Shown: positions 1-5,604, counted from the first letter of the stretch. The stretch is DNA of 5,606 nucleotides from Bacillota bacterium (GCA_023402355.1 JAEXCG010000085.1:1-5606); one strand, 5' to 3'. Program-made: numbers and translations. Notes: generated by a model not told the origin, from the sequence alone.

Positions 1-93
1 GGCTGTAGGTGTCGGAGTAGGTGTGGGCGTCGGAGTAGGTGTGGGCGTCGGAGTAGGCGTAGGGGTCGGCGTCACTGTCGGCGTGGGTGTCGG
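1..93 (-). repeat. 18-bp tandem repeats encoding a Pro-Thr tail
   Basis: On the plus strand the unit at 23-40 (GTGGGCGTCGGAGTAGGT) is followed by 41-58 with one mismatch and preceded by 5-22 with two mismatches. More decayed copies reach about base 93. Read on the minus strand this encodes alternating Pro and Thr (residues 217-246, one Val interruption). The array continues off the window, so its total copy number is unknown. Near-identical copies could change number by slippage or recombination. Confidence 0.85.
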
Positions 94-741
94 CTTGACG
101 CTGCCGCTATGCGCCGTATAGTAGTAGAAAACCTGTCCCTTGATCGCACCGTTCATGTCCCTCGCGGTGAAGGAGAGGCGAATCTTCGCGCCGTCTCGGG
201 CGCGCTCGGGCAGGGTAAAGCTGATCTCCCGAAAAGCGGGCGTATCGCTCTTGCTGTCCGCCGCGATACGGCACAGCCGCTCCCCCGCGAGATTGACTTC
301 CAGGTAGGTGTCGATCCGGCTGTCCTCGGAGGCGAGGACGTCGGAGGATAGCGAGAGATGCACCTCGTCCCCCATCACGTAGACGGGCAGGCCCGTCCAG
401 CGGTAGACGTGCGTAACCTGCGCGTCGGTCGCAAGGCGCGTGATGTCAAGCGTGATGGAGGCGCCGTCCGCAAGGCGCTCTTCCATCTCGTAGCCGGGCA
501 GCACCTCGCCTTCCGCGGTGGCGGCGGCGCCCTCCGCGGAGGATGCGGCGCTGAACGCCCGGTGCGCGGAAGAATCCTGCGTGCTTACCGCGATGCGCTC
601 TGCCTGCCAGTACACCTCCTGCACGGCGGAGACGTGTTCCGGCTCAAAGATGGTGCCGTCGGCCAGCGCACCAACGCAAGCGCAGCACAGCAGACATGCG
701 CAAAGGAATATCGTGAGTACCCTCCTGCTTTCGTAAAACAA
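1..741 (-). CDS. secreted protein with Pro-Thr repeat tail, 3' end beyond the window
   Basis: This is an open frame of 247 codons that continues past the left edge. The start is a TTG at 741-739, eight bases after AAGGGGG. No ATG occurs in frame until residue 86, and starting there would remove the signal peptide. Residues 1-27 form a signal peptide: a short n-region with E4, R6 and R7, a hydrophobic core at about 8-24, and a likely signal peptidase I site after ALA (25-27). The core holds five cysteines (14, 16, 19, 20, 22). The mature part (28-216) has one cysteine (C157) and alternating hydrophobic stretches that suggest beta structure. From residue 217 it becomes Pro-Thr repeats, as in linkers to wall or surface anchors. 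It faces away from the other genes and has its own promoter. I do not recognise a family, and the missing C-terminus could hold an anchor or a further domain. Secretion is well supported, function unknown. Confidence 0.8.
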   Translation of the reverse strand, partial: MFYESRRVLTIFLCACLLCCACVGALADGTIFEPEHVSAVQEVYWQAERIAVSTQDSSAHRAFSAASSAEGAAATAEGEVLPGYEMEERLADGASITLDITRLATDAQVTHVYRWTGLPVYVMGDEVHLSLSSDVLASEDSRIDTYLEVNLAGERLCRIAADSKSDTPAFREISFTLPERARDGAKIRLSFTARDMNGAIKGQVFYYYTAHSGSVKPTPTPTVTPTPTPTPTPTPTPTPTPTPTPTA

Positions 742-749
742 CGCAGCAG

Positions 750-756
750 CCCCCTT
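750..756 (-). promoter_or_regulatory. ribosome binding site deciding the TTG start
   Basis: On the minus strand AAGGGGG lies eight bases before the TTG at 741. An AGGAGG also occurs just downstream (727-722), but the codon after it is GTA, not a start, and no start codon lies at the right distance in frame. The AAGGGGG/TTG pair is therefore the best initiation site for the leftward secreted protein. Confidence 0.6.
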
Positions 757-776
757 AATAATTGAAACTAACCCCA

Positions 777-798
777 GGACAGGCATATTTGCCTATCC
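777..798 (-). promoter_or_regulatory. hairpin in the leader of the leftward gene
   Basis: GGACAGGCA (777-785) and TGCCTATCC (790-798) form nine-base arms around a four-base loop. In minus-strand RNA all nine positions can pair, one as a G-U wobble; in plus-strand RNA that position is a C/A mismatch. It lies between the proposed transcription start (about 818) and the TTG at 741. No T-tract follows on the minus strand, so a simple terminator is unlikely. It could be an operator palindrome or an RNA leader element. The pairing is visible; the role is inference. Confidence 0.5.
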
Positions 799-824
799 AA
801 ATACATACAATGATCTATCTTCAA

Positions 825-853
825 TTTATACCATAACGGCGCGCGAAAATCAA
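825..853 (-). promoter_or_regulatory. sigma-A type promoter for the leftward secreted protein
   Basis: Reading leftward, TTGATT (853-848, four of six matches to TTGACA) is followed after 17 bases by TATAAA (830-825, five of six). A TG at the extended -10 position precedes the -10 (TGG before TATAAA). The predicted transcription start is near 818, giving a leader of about 75 bases that contains the 777-798 hairpin. Confidence 0.65.
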
Positions 854-879
854 TCGAAGTCCGGCGAAATACCAAAATA

Positions 880-901
880 ATGCGGGGATAACCGACCGCA
901 T
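880..901. repeat. short inverted repeat between divergent promoters
   Basis: ATGCGG (880-885) and CCGCAT (896-901) are perfect six-base arms separated by ten bases. They sit upstream of both promoters. The centre-to-centre arm spacing of 16 bases is plausible for a dimeric regulator, but an inverted repeat this short can arise by chance. Confidence 0.3.
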
Positions 902-933
902 GCAAATGGGCAGGGTTCACAGAAAATTGGTAC

Positions 934-962
934 TAGCAAAATGTGTCCTGTTGGGTTATAAT
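934..962 (+). promoter_or_regulatory. promoter for the small P-loop NTPase
   Basis: TATAAT at 957-962 is a perfect -10 hexamer. The -35 at 17-base spacing (TAGCAA, 934-939) matches TTGACA at only three positions, so activity may depend on an activator or on neighbouring A/T-rich DNA. Transcription would begin near 969, leaving a leader of only about 23 bases. Confidence 0.65.
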
Positions 963-976
963 GAAAAAAAGAACAA

Positions 977-983
977 AAGGAGG
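977..983 (+). promoter_or_regulatory. ribosome binding site selecting ATG 992
   Basis: AAGGAGG ends eight bases before the ATG at 992. An in-frame TTG at 986 would sit only two bases from this motif, so the ATG is the better start and the protein begins Met-Ile-Gln. Confidence 0.8.
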
Positions 984-991
984 GATTGACC

Positions 992-1411
992 ATGATCCAG
1001 ATTATCTTTGGCAAAAGGGGATCGGGCAAGACCAAACGCATTATAGATATGGCGAACGCGTCCGTCGGCGAGCAGAAGGGCAGCGTTCTCTTTATCGACG
1101 ACGACAGCCGCTATATGTATGACCTCAAGCATCAGATTCGCTTTATCGATGCGAGCGAATATGGCATTAAGGGCGAAACGCTGTTCACCGGCTTCCTGAA
1201 CGGCATCCTCGCCAGCAACTTCGATGTGAGCCTCATCTTTATCGACGCGTTCCTGCACCTGGTCGATACGGATAAACCCGACATCGCCAAGCTCGAGGGC
1301 TTCTTCAAGATGCTCGAGGAGCTCTCCGCGCGCTCCAACGCGAATTTCGTCATCAGCCTGAGCGAAGACCCCGCGCTGGTGCCGGAGTGCATCCGCAAAT
1401 ATCAGATTTGA
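992..1411 (+). CDS. small P-loop NTPase of unknown function
   Basis: The 139-residue protein starts Met-Ile-Gln and has a clear Walker A motif, GKRGSGKT, at residues 7-14. A hydrophobic strand ending in Asp (LIFIDA, 81-86) fits Walker B, and FIDDD (34-38) follows an earlier strand. This is a minimal RecA/AAA-like nucleotide-binding core with no added domain, signal peptide or membrane segment, so it should be cytoplasmic. From memory, similar short proteins are widespread in Clostridia and are often annotated 'twitching motility protein PilT' or 'ATP-binding protein'. I see nothing linking this one to pili: it is far shorter than a PilT ATPase and no pilus genes are nearby. It has its own promoter and an intrinsic terminator after its stop, so it is probably transcribed alone although thrC follows on the same strand. 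Nucleotide binding is confident; the cellular role is unknown. Confidence 0.88.
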   Translation: MIQIIFGKRGSGKTKRIIDMANASVGEQKGSVLFIDDDSRYMYDLKHQIRFIDASEYGIKGETLFTGFLNGILASNFDVSLIFIDAFLHLVDTDKPDIAKLEGFFKMLEELSARSNANFVISLSEDPALVPECIRKYQI

Positions 1412-1438
1412 CAGCAAGCGGCCGCAGGCGGCTGCATG

Positions 1439-1467
1439 CCCCCTTCCCGAAACGGGGAGGGGGTTTT
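1439..1467 (+). terminator. intrinsic terminator after the P-loop NTPase gene
   Basis: CCCCCTTCCCG (1439-1449) pairs with CGGGGAGGGGG (1453-1463) around an AAA loop. The stem is 11 pairs with one G-U wobble and is followed directly by TTTT (1464-1467). It lies 27 bases past the stop at 1411 and separates this unit from thrC. The short T-tract may allow some readthrough, which matters because no clear promoter is visible between here and thrC. Confidence 0.85.
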
Positions 1468-1532
1468 CGGTATCGCCCGCAGGCTGGCGCGGGTTCCCTG
1501 TATCCCCTGAGCGTACACGAGGAGGAGTATCC

Positions 1533-3056
1533 ATGCAGTTTATAGGTACAAGAACCGGCGCGGCCGGTGCGACCGGCGCGACCGGCGCGGTCAGCGCGTC
1601 CCGTGCGATCCTGCGCGGCCTGGCGGAGGCGGGCGGCCTGTACGTGCCCGAGCGCTTTCCGGCCTTTTCCCTTTCACTGATCGATGGAATGCGGGATATG
1701 ACCTACGCCCAGCGGGCGGTGAAGGTGCTCGGCGCGTTTCTCGAGGACTTCACGCAGGAGGAGCTGATGGACGCGGTGAGCGCGGCCTACGGCTCGTTCG
1801 ACGACCCGCTCGTCGCGCCGCTGCGTCCCGTGCGGGAGGGTGTCCTGGCGCTGGAGCTCTACCACGGCCCGACGCTCGCGTTCAAGGACATGGCCCTGCA
1901 GCTGCTTCCGCGCCTGATGACGCTGTCCATGAAGAAGAACGGCGAGGCGCGCGAGGTGTTCATCCTCGTGGCGACGTCCGGCGACACGGGCAAGGCGGCG
2001 CTGGCGGGCTTTGCGGACGTTCCGGGCACGCGCTGCGCGGTGTTCTACCCGCAAGGTGGCGTGAGCGAGGCGCAGCGCCTGCAGATGGTAACCCAGCGTG
2101 GGGACAATACCCACGTCATCGCCGTGCGCGGCAACTTCGACGACGCGCAGACCGGCGTAAAGCGCATTTTCGCGGACGCGAATTTTGCCGCCGCCATGGA
2201 CGCGCAGGGCCGCGTGCTCTCCTCGGCCAACTCGATCAACTTCGGGCGGCTGGTGCCGCAGGTCGTCTACTACTTTTCCGCCTACGCGGATCTGCTGCGC
2301 GCGGGAACGATCCGCCTCGGCGATCCGGTCAACTTCTGCGTGCCCACGGGCAACTTCGGCAACATCCTCGCCGCCGAGTACGCGCGGCGCTGCGGCCTTC
2401 CCGTCGGACGCCTCCTCTGCGCCTCCAACGGCAACAACGTGCTCGCGGACTTCCTGGAGACGGGGCGTTACGACATCGCCGGGCGCGCGTTTTACCGGAC
2501 GATCTCGCCCTCGATGGACATCCTGATCTCCTCTAACCTGGAGCGCCTGCTCTTCGAGCTTTGCGGGCGCGACCCCGCGCAGGTGCGCGGGTGGATGGAG
2601 GCTCTGCAAACGGGCAGGCATTACGATATCGGAGCTGAAAACCTGCGCTCAATGCGGTCGGTCTTCGCGGGCGGGTTTACGGACGACGCGGGGACGCGCG
2701 AGGAGATTCGCCGTTCCTTTTCCCAGGACGGGTACCTCATGGACCCGCATACGGCCGTCGCCTCGCACGTGCTGCGCGCGTATCAGGAGCGGACGGGCGA
2801 CCGGACGCCCGCGGTCATCGTGTCCACCGCGAGCCCTTACAAGTTCGGGCGTCCGGTGCTGGAGGCGGTTGCGGGGGCGCAGGCCGCGGAGGGGCTGGAC
2901 GACTTCGGCTGCTGCGAGGCGCTCGCCGCCCGGACCGGCACGCGCGTGCCGCCGCAGATCGCGGAATTGCCCACGCTGCCCGTGCGTCATCAGCGGGTCT
3001 GCGAGAAGGACCGGATGGAAGAGGCGCTGCTGGGGGCGCTTACGGGGGAAAACTGA
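1533..3056 (+). CDS. thrC: threonine synthase
   Basis: This enzyme converts O-phospho-L-homoserine and water to L-threonine and phosphate, the last step of threonine synthesis, using pyridoxal phosphate (PLP) in the cytoplasm. Of its 507 residues, HGPTLAFKD (111-119) carries the expected PLP lysine, K118. ATSGDTGKAA (147-156) and the phosphate-binding PTGNFGN (271-277) are the other fold-type II hallmarks. GGLYVPE (34-40) and STASPYKF (431-438) are typical of bacterial threonine synthases, and the length suits the longer bacterial form. AGGAGG at 1520-1525 lies seven bases before the ATG. One oddity is that residues 9-20, between the GTR motif and the conserved VSAS start of the fold, are a Gly-Ala-Thr tandem repeat. 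hom and thrB are not in the window. No promoter is clear in the 65 bases after the upstream terminator, so expression may come from readthrough or a poorly conserved promoter. The following gene could be co-transcribed. Confidence 0.97.
   Translation: MQFIGTRTGAAGATGATGAVSASRAILRGLAEAGGLYVPERFPAFSLSLIDGMRDMTYAQRAVKVLGAFLEDFTQEELMDAVSAAYGSFDDPLVAPLRPVREGVLALELYHGPTLAFKDMALQLLPRLMTLSMKKNGEAREVFILVATSGDTGKAALAGFADVPGTRCAVFYPQGGVSEAQRLQMVTQRGDNTHVIAVRGNFDDAQTGVKRIFADANFAAAMDAQGRVLSSANSINFGRLVPQVVYYFSAYADLLRAGTIRLGDPVNFCVPTGNFGNILAAEYARRCGLPVGRLLCASNGNNVLADFLETGRYDIAGRAFYRTISPSMDILISSNLERLLFELCGRDPAQVRGWMEALQTGRHYDIGAENLRSMRSVFAGGFTDDAGTREEIRRSFSQDGYLMDPHTAVASHVLRAYQERTGDRTPAVIVSTASPYKFGRPVLEAVAGAQAAEGLDDFGCCEALAARTGTRVPPQIAELPTLPVRHQRVCEKDRMEEALLGALTGEN
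1557..1592 (+). repeat. four 9-bp tandem units inside the thrC N-terminus
   Basis: Units GGCGCGGCC (1557), GGTGCGACC (1566), GGCGCGACC (1575) and GGCGCGGTC (1584) are nine bases each and differ at one to three positions. They encode Gly-Ala-Ala, Gly-Ala-Thr, Gly-Ala-Thr, Gly-Ala-Val (residues 9-20). The array is in frame and keeps the enzyme open, so it reads as a small slippage-type expansion in the loop before the conserved core. Confidence 0.75.
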
Positions 3057-3069
3057 ATGTGAACGGTCG

Positions 3070-3095
3070 GGGCGCGGACGGTTTCGTCCGCGCCC
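3070..3095 (+). other. perfect hairpin between thrC and the flippase-like gene
   Basis: GGGCGCGGACG (3070-3080) and CGTCCGCGCCC (3085-3095) are perfect 11-base arms around a GTTT loop, 13 bases after the thrC stop. TGTGAGG follows, not a T-tract, so it does not fit a standard intrinsic terminator. It ends nine bases before the GGAGG of the next gene. It could protect the thrC transcript end, reduce downstream expression, or attenuate with another factor; the choice is inference. Confidence 0.7.
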
Positions 3096-3113
3096 TGTGA
3101 GGCTGGAGGTTCT

Positions 3114-4097
3114 ATGCGCAATCAAAAGAAGCGCGCGGGCGCCTGGCTGCGTCAGGCCCTGTCGGTCGCGGTCAGCGTGGCGCTGCTCGCATACGTGCTC
3201 GCACAGGCGGACTTTGCAAAGCTCCTGGAGACGCTGCGCGCCGTAAAAGCGCGGGAGCTGGTCCTCGCGTCGGCGCTGCTCGTGCTCGCCGATCTGTTCA
3301 TGGCGGCGAAGTGCTGGGTGCTCAGGCCGGACATGCCGGTGCTGGGCACCCTCATGAGCTACTTCAAGCTGCGCTTTTTCGCGCTCCTGCCCGGCGGCAA
3401 CGTCACGGGCGAGGCGGCCCGGCTCATGGCGCTGCGCGAGATGACGGACGGCTACGTCGCGACCTCGATCATGATCGTCGACAAGCAGACGCAGATGATC
3501 CCGCAGCAGGCGCTGAGCCTGATCGGTCTTGCGCTGGCCACCGTGCCGATTCATGGAATCTTCTTTTTTCTGTCCTGCTTTACCCTCGCTTGGGCGCTGC
3601 TGGTGCCGGGCACGCTGCTGCTTTCGCCCGTGCGGCGACTTGCGCTGCGTTTGGCGGCCTGGGTGCGAGGCATCCGCTTTCGCTTTGGCCGCGTCGTCGC
3701 AGAGGAGATCGAGAGCCTGTGCCGGGCCTGCGGCGAGCTCGCGCAGCGCCCCGCGACCGTCGCCCTGCACCTGCTGCTGGGCCTCGGCAGCGATCTTTGG
3801 ACCCTCGGCGCGCAGATGCTGATCGCAAGGGCGCTGGGCTTTTCCATCGCGCCGGTGGACTGGCTCTGGCTGAACGGGATCGTGAGCATCGCCATGTGCC
3901 TGCCCTTTTCCGTGGGCGGCATCGGGCTGCGGGAGGGCGCGATGACTTCGCTGCTCGGTCTCTTCGGCGTAGATCCCTCCGTCGGCATGCTGCTGCCGCT
4001 CACGGTTTCTTCGCTCACGCTGTTCAAGGGCATCGCGGAGGGCGTGATTCAAATGGCGGCGGCACGGCTTGGCGGGAAGAACGTAACAAATTCGTAA
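3114..4097 (+). CDS. flippase-like membrane protein, LPG_synthase_TM (UPF0104) family
   Basis: This 327-residue protein is strongly hydrophobic, with roughly six to eight membrane segments (about 12-30, 48-68, 130-170 as one or two, 213-238, 250-266, 275-318 as two). The late motif LPFSVGGIGLREGAM (263-277) is the hallmark Gly-rich stretch plus Arg-Glu of this family, and LLPGGNVTGEAARL (91-104) matches its earlier Pro-Gly...Gly-Glu...Arg motif. The family includes the flippase half of MprF, which moves lysyl-phosphatidylglycerol across the membrane, and stand-alone proteins linked to other lipids or glycolipids. There is no aminoacyl-transferase domain here, so this is a stand-alone membrane half whose substrate cannot be read from sequence. 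It begins 57 bases after thrC, with GGAGG (3105-3109) only four bases before the ATG. Co-transcription with thrC is plausible but a hairpin lies between. Family assignment is strong, lipid transport is likely, substrate unknown. Confidence 0.85.
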   Translation: MRNQKKRAGAWLRQALSVAVSVALLAYVLAQADFAKLLETLRAVKARELVLASALLVLADLFMAAKCWVLRPDMPVLGTLMSYFKLRFFALLPGGNVTGEAARLMALREMTDGYVATSIMIVDKQTQMIPQQALSLIGLALATVPIHGIFFFLSCFTLAWALLVPGTLLLSPVRRLALRLAAWVRGIRFRFGRVVAEEIESLCRACGELAQRPATVALHLLLGLGSDLWTLGAQMLIARALGFSIAPVDWLWLNGIVSIAMCLPFSVGGIGLREGAMTSLLGLFGVDPSVGMLLPLTVSSLTLFKGIAEGVIQMAAARLGGKNVTNS

Positions 4098-4197
4098 AAA
4101 TTTTAAAAGATGTGCAACCTTTTCCTCCTTTATTTCATCTTATAGGTATAGGCGCTGTCGAATGACGGCGGAAGATGAAAAAAGGGGAGGAAAAACG
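4098..4197 (+). promoter_or_regulatory. A/T-rich spacer, probable promoter region
   Basis: These 100 bases are much richer in A and T than the genes on either side, which suggests a promoter for the secreted Cys-rich protein. Candidate -10 elements are the two TATAGG copies at 4141-4146 and 4147-4152, but neither has a recognisable -35 at 16-18 bases. No intrinsic terminator is visible after the flippase-like gene, so readthrough from upstream cannot be excluded. Confidence 0.4.
4184..4190 (+). promoter_or_regulatory. ribosome binding site selecting ATG 4198
   Basis: GGGGAGG ends seven bases before the ATG at 4198. An in-frame ATG at 4162 has no such motif and would put 12 mostly polar residues ahead of the signal peptide, so 4198 is the better start. 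Confidence 0.85.
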
Positions 4198-5604
4198 ATG
4201 GCTCATTTCTTGAAGCGCGCGCTGACGCTGCTGACGGCGCTGGCAATCCTGTTTAGCCTGCCTGCGGCGACGCTGGCGGAGGACATCGAATACCAGAACT
4301 TTACGATTCAGTATAAGGACGGGCGGCTGATCGTCGCGCAGGGCAACGCCGCGTATTATGCGGACGAGCTGCCCACGGCGCCGGAGAGCTTCGCGCTCTT
4401 CACGCTGCCGGACGACTATGAGACGCTGGTGCTCACCTACGAGAAGGACGGGCAGCGGTTCTTCGTCCGCCTGCCCAACGCGGGCGACGTGGTGCTTGAC
4501 GGGGCGTTTCCCGACGTGATCTTCGCCGCTGAAATCACGGACGTCCGCCTCGACCTGGAGACGGGGGCGAGCGCGAAGAACCTGACCGCCGCGGCGCCGC
4601 TGATGCTGGAGATCCGCGGCAGCGTGGGCGCGCTGAACCTGTCGCAGGACGTGGAGCTGACCCTGGTGGGCAAGGCGTCCTCACAGGGCACGGCGGATCT
4701 TTCGGATGTCCCCCTGGATACCTGGGCTGATCAGCTTCAGACGAACGCAGCGGGCACGACGACGGTGACGGTCGATTGGACGAAGCCCGTGCAGGTGCAG
4801 ACGAGCGCGTACACCGTGACCTCGGCCGCCAAGCCGGAACGCGACGCCGTGACCAAATGCCGGATCTGCGGCAGCACGAAGCATACCCGCCCGACGAAGC
4901 TGAGCTGCGGGCACTACAAGTGCAAGGTCAAAAAGGGCGACAAGTCCCACGAGACGAAGCTGACGTGCGGCGAATACGAGTGCCAGGTGAAGGACAAGGA
5001 CGATCCCATCCATACGCAGAAGCAGCCCTGCGGGCATTACCTCTGCGTCGTGAAGGGGCACGAAAAGGATCACGCCCTGTACGCCTGCGGCAAGCACTAC
5101 ATCTGCGGGGACAGCAAGGCCGAAAGCCACATGAACTGCCCGGCCTGCGGCAAACCGCTGTGCGAGGGAGAGCATGCGCATAAGACGATGGGCTGCGGGC
5201 ATGCGGAGGGACTGGTCGAGGGCGATCACAGCCTGCTCCCCTGCGGCAAGCACTATGCCTGCTCCGTGACGAACGTCAAGGAGCACGCGCTCTGCTCGGC
5301 CTGCGGGAAGGGGCTTTGCGAGGGCAACCACAGCGCGCTGCCCTGCGGCCTGCACTACGCCTGCGCCACGAGCGACGGGCCGGAGCATAAGGCCTGCGAA
5401 CGCTGCGGCAAGCCCCTTTGCAACGGGGACGACCACAGCAAGTGCCAGGCGCCGACGCCGACGCCTTCCGCGAAGCCCGAGGAGACGCCTTCCGCGAAGC
5501 CGGAGGAGACGCCCTCCGCGAAGCCGGAGGAAACGCCCTCCGCGAAGCCGGAGGAGACACCCTCCGCGAAGCCGGACGATCCCGCAACCCCGTCGGAGGC
5601 TTAA
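4198..5604 (+). CDS. secreted Cys/His-rich modular protein with (TPSAKPEE)n tail
   Basis: The protein has 468 residues in four parts. Residues 1-27 are a signal peptide: positive start (K6, R7), hydrophobic core 8-24, and probable cleavage after TLA at 25-27. Residues 28-210 are cysteine-free with short alternating hydrophobic strands, suggesting a beta-rich domain that I do not recognise. Residues 221-416 contain 25 cysteines and many histidines in repeated modules. Residues 419-468 are low complexity: PTPTP, then TPSAKPEE repeats, then a short acidic end. No LPXTG motif, C-terminal membrane segment or lipobox is seen, so it is either released or held by non-covalent wall contacts. Regular CxxC, C-x4-C and C-G-x-H-Y-x-C motifs suggest zinc-type metal binding; disulfide bonding is the alternative for an exported protein. 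It follows the flippase-like gene on the same strand, with a probable promoter between. Structure and secretion are well supported; function is unknown. Confidence 0.85.
   Translation: MAHFLKRALTLLTALAILFSLPAATLAEDIEYQNFTIQYKDGRLIVAQGNAAYYADELPTAPESFALFTLPDDYETLVLTYEKDGQRFFVRLPNAGDVVLDGAFPDVIFAAEITDVRLDLETGASAKNLTAAAPLMLEIRGSVGALNLSQDVELTLVGKASSQGTADLSDVPLDTWADQLQTNAAGTTTVTVDWTKPVQVQTSAYTVTSAAKPERDAVTKCRICGSTKHTRPTKLSCGHYKCKVKKGDKSHETKLTCGEYECQVKDKDDPIHTQKQPCGHYLCVVKGHEKDHALYACGKHYICGDSKAESHMNCPACGKPLCEGEHAHKTMGCGHAEGLVEGDHSLLPCGKHYACSVTNVKEHALCSACGKGLCEGNHSALPCGLHYACATSDGPEHKACERCGKPLCNGDDHSKCQAPTPTPSAKPEETPSAKPEETPSAKPEETPSAKPEETPSAKPDDPATPSEA
4858..5445 (+). repeat. protein-level Cys/His module array
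   Basis: Residues 221-416 hold two repeat types. Type A is C-G-(x)-H-Y-x-C followed 8-10 residues on by His: cysteines 237/242, 257/262 (Glu replaces His), 278/283, 297/303, 349/355 and 383/389, plus a degenerate copy at 333 lacking its second Cys. Type B is C-x2-C-G-K-x-L-C-x-G...H: cysteines 314/317/322, 366/369/374 and 400/403/408, with a shortened copy at 221/224. Three A-B composites (297-326, 349-378, 383-413) have identical cysteine spacing: C-x5-C-x10-C-x2-C-x4-C. Each adds a His inside A, a His three residues before B, and a His after B. The units diverge at DNA level, so the spacing is probably kept by selection. Confidence 0.85.
5461..5580 (+). repeat. five 24-bp tandem units encoding TPSAKPEE
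   Basis: Units start at 5461, 5485, 5509, 5533 and 5557. Each encodes Thr-Pro-Ser-Ala-Lys-Pro-Glu-Glu; the last ends Asp-Asp. Neighbouring units differ at only a few bases, so the array is young or homogenised and could gain or lose copies in frame. The octapeptide mixes Lys and Glu and would form an extended, flexible tail. Confidence 0.95.

Noticed and set aside
661..741. Lipoprotein signal in the leftward protein because of its many cysteines
   Set aside because: The residues before C16 and C22 do not give a standard lipobox (Cys where Leu/Val/Ile or Ala/Ser/Thr is expected), while ALA at 25-27 fits signal peptidase I.
358..765. Plus-strand open frames at 109-351, 358-765 and 518-736
   Set aside because: They lie antisense to the secreted protein on the minus strand, which has a signal peptide, start site and promoter; none of the plus-strand frames has a ribosome binding site or a recognisable product.
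777..798. Leader hairpin as an intrinsic terminator for the leftward transcript
   Set aside because: No T-tract follows on the minus strand, and it lies upstream of the gene it would silence with no antiterminator pairing visible.
1468..1532. T-box or threonine attenuator before thrC
   Set aside because: Only 65 bases separate the preceding terminator from the thrC start, with no T-box sequence, leader peptide rich in Thr codons or second terminator; the terminator at 1439-1467 is explained by the upstream gene.
1674..4052. Long minus-strand open frames at 1674-2621 and 2649-4052
   Set aside because: They are rich in Arg, His, Gln and Ala, as expected for the reverse of GC-rich genes, and lie opposite clear thrC and flippase-like coding sequence.
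4082..4100. CGTAA direct repeat with 11-base period as a PhoP-type box
   Set aside because: Only two copies, weak match to the known box, and it overlaps the last codons of the flippase-like gene.
3311..4165. Overlapping plus-strand open frame across the flippase-like gene
   Set aside because: It is an Arg/Ala/Gly-rich shifted frame of a gene with clear membrane segments and family motifs.
4858..5445. RING-type ubiquitin ligase or DNA-binding zinc finger
   Set aside because: A clear signal peptide places these modules outside the cytoplasm and the spacing does not match the RING or C2H2 pattern.
5461..5580. CRISPR-like array from regular 24-bp repeats (also the 18-bp repeats at 1-93)
   Set aside because: The units are directly adjacent without unique spacers and are in-frame coding repeats.
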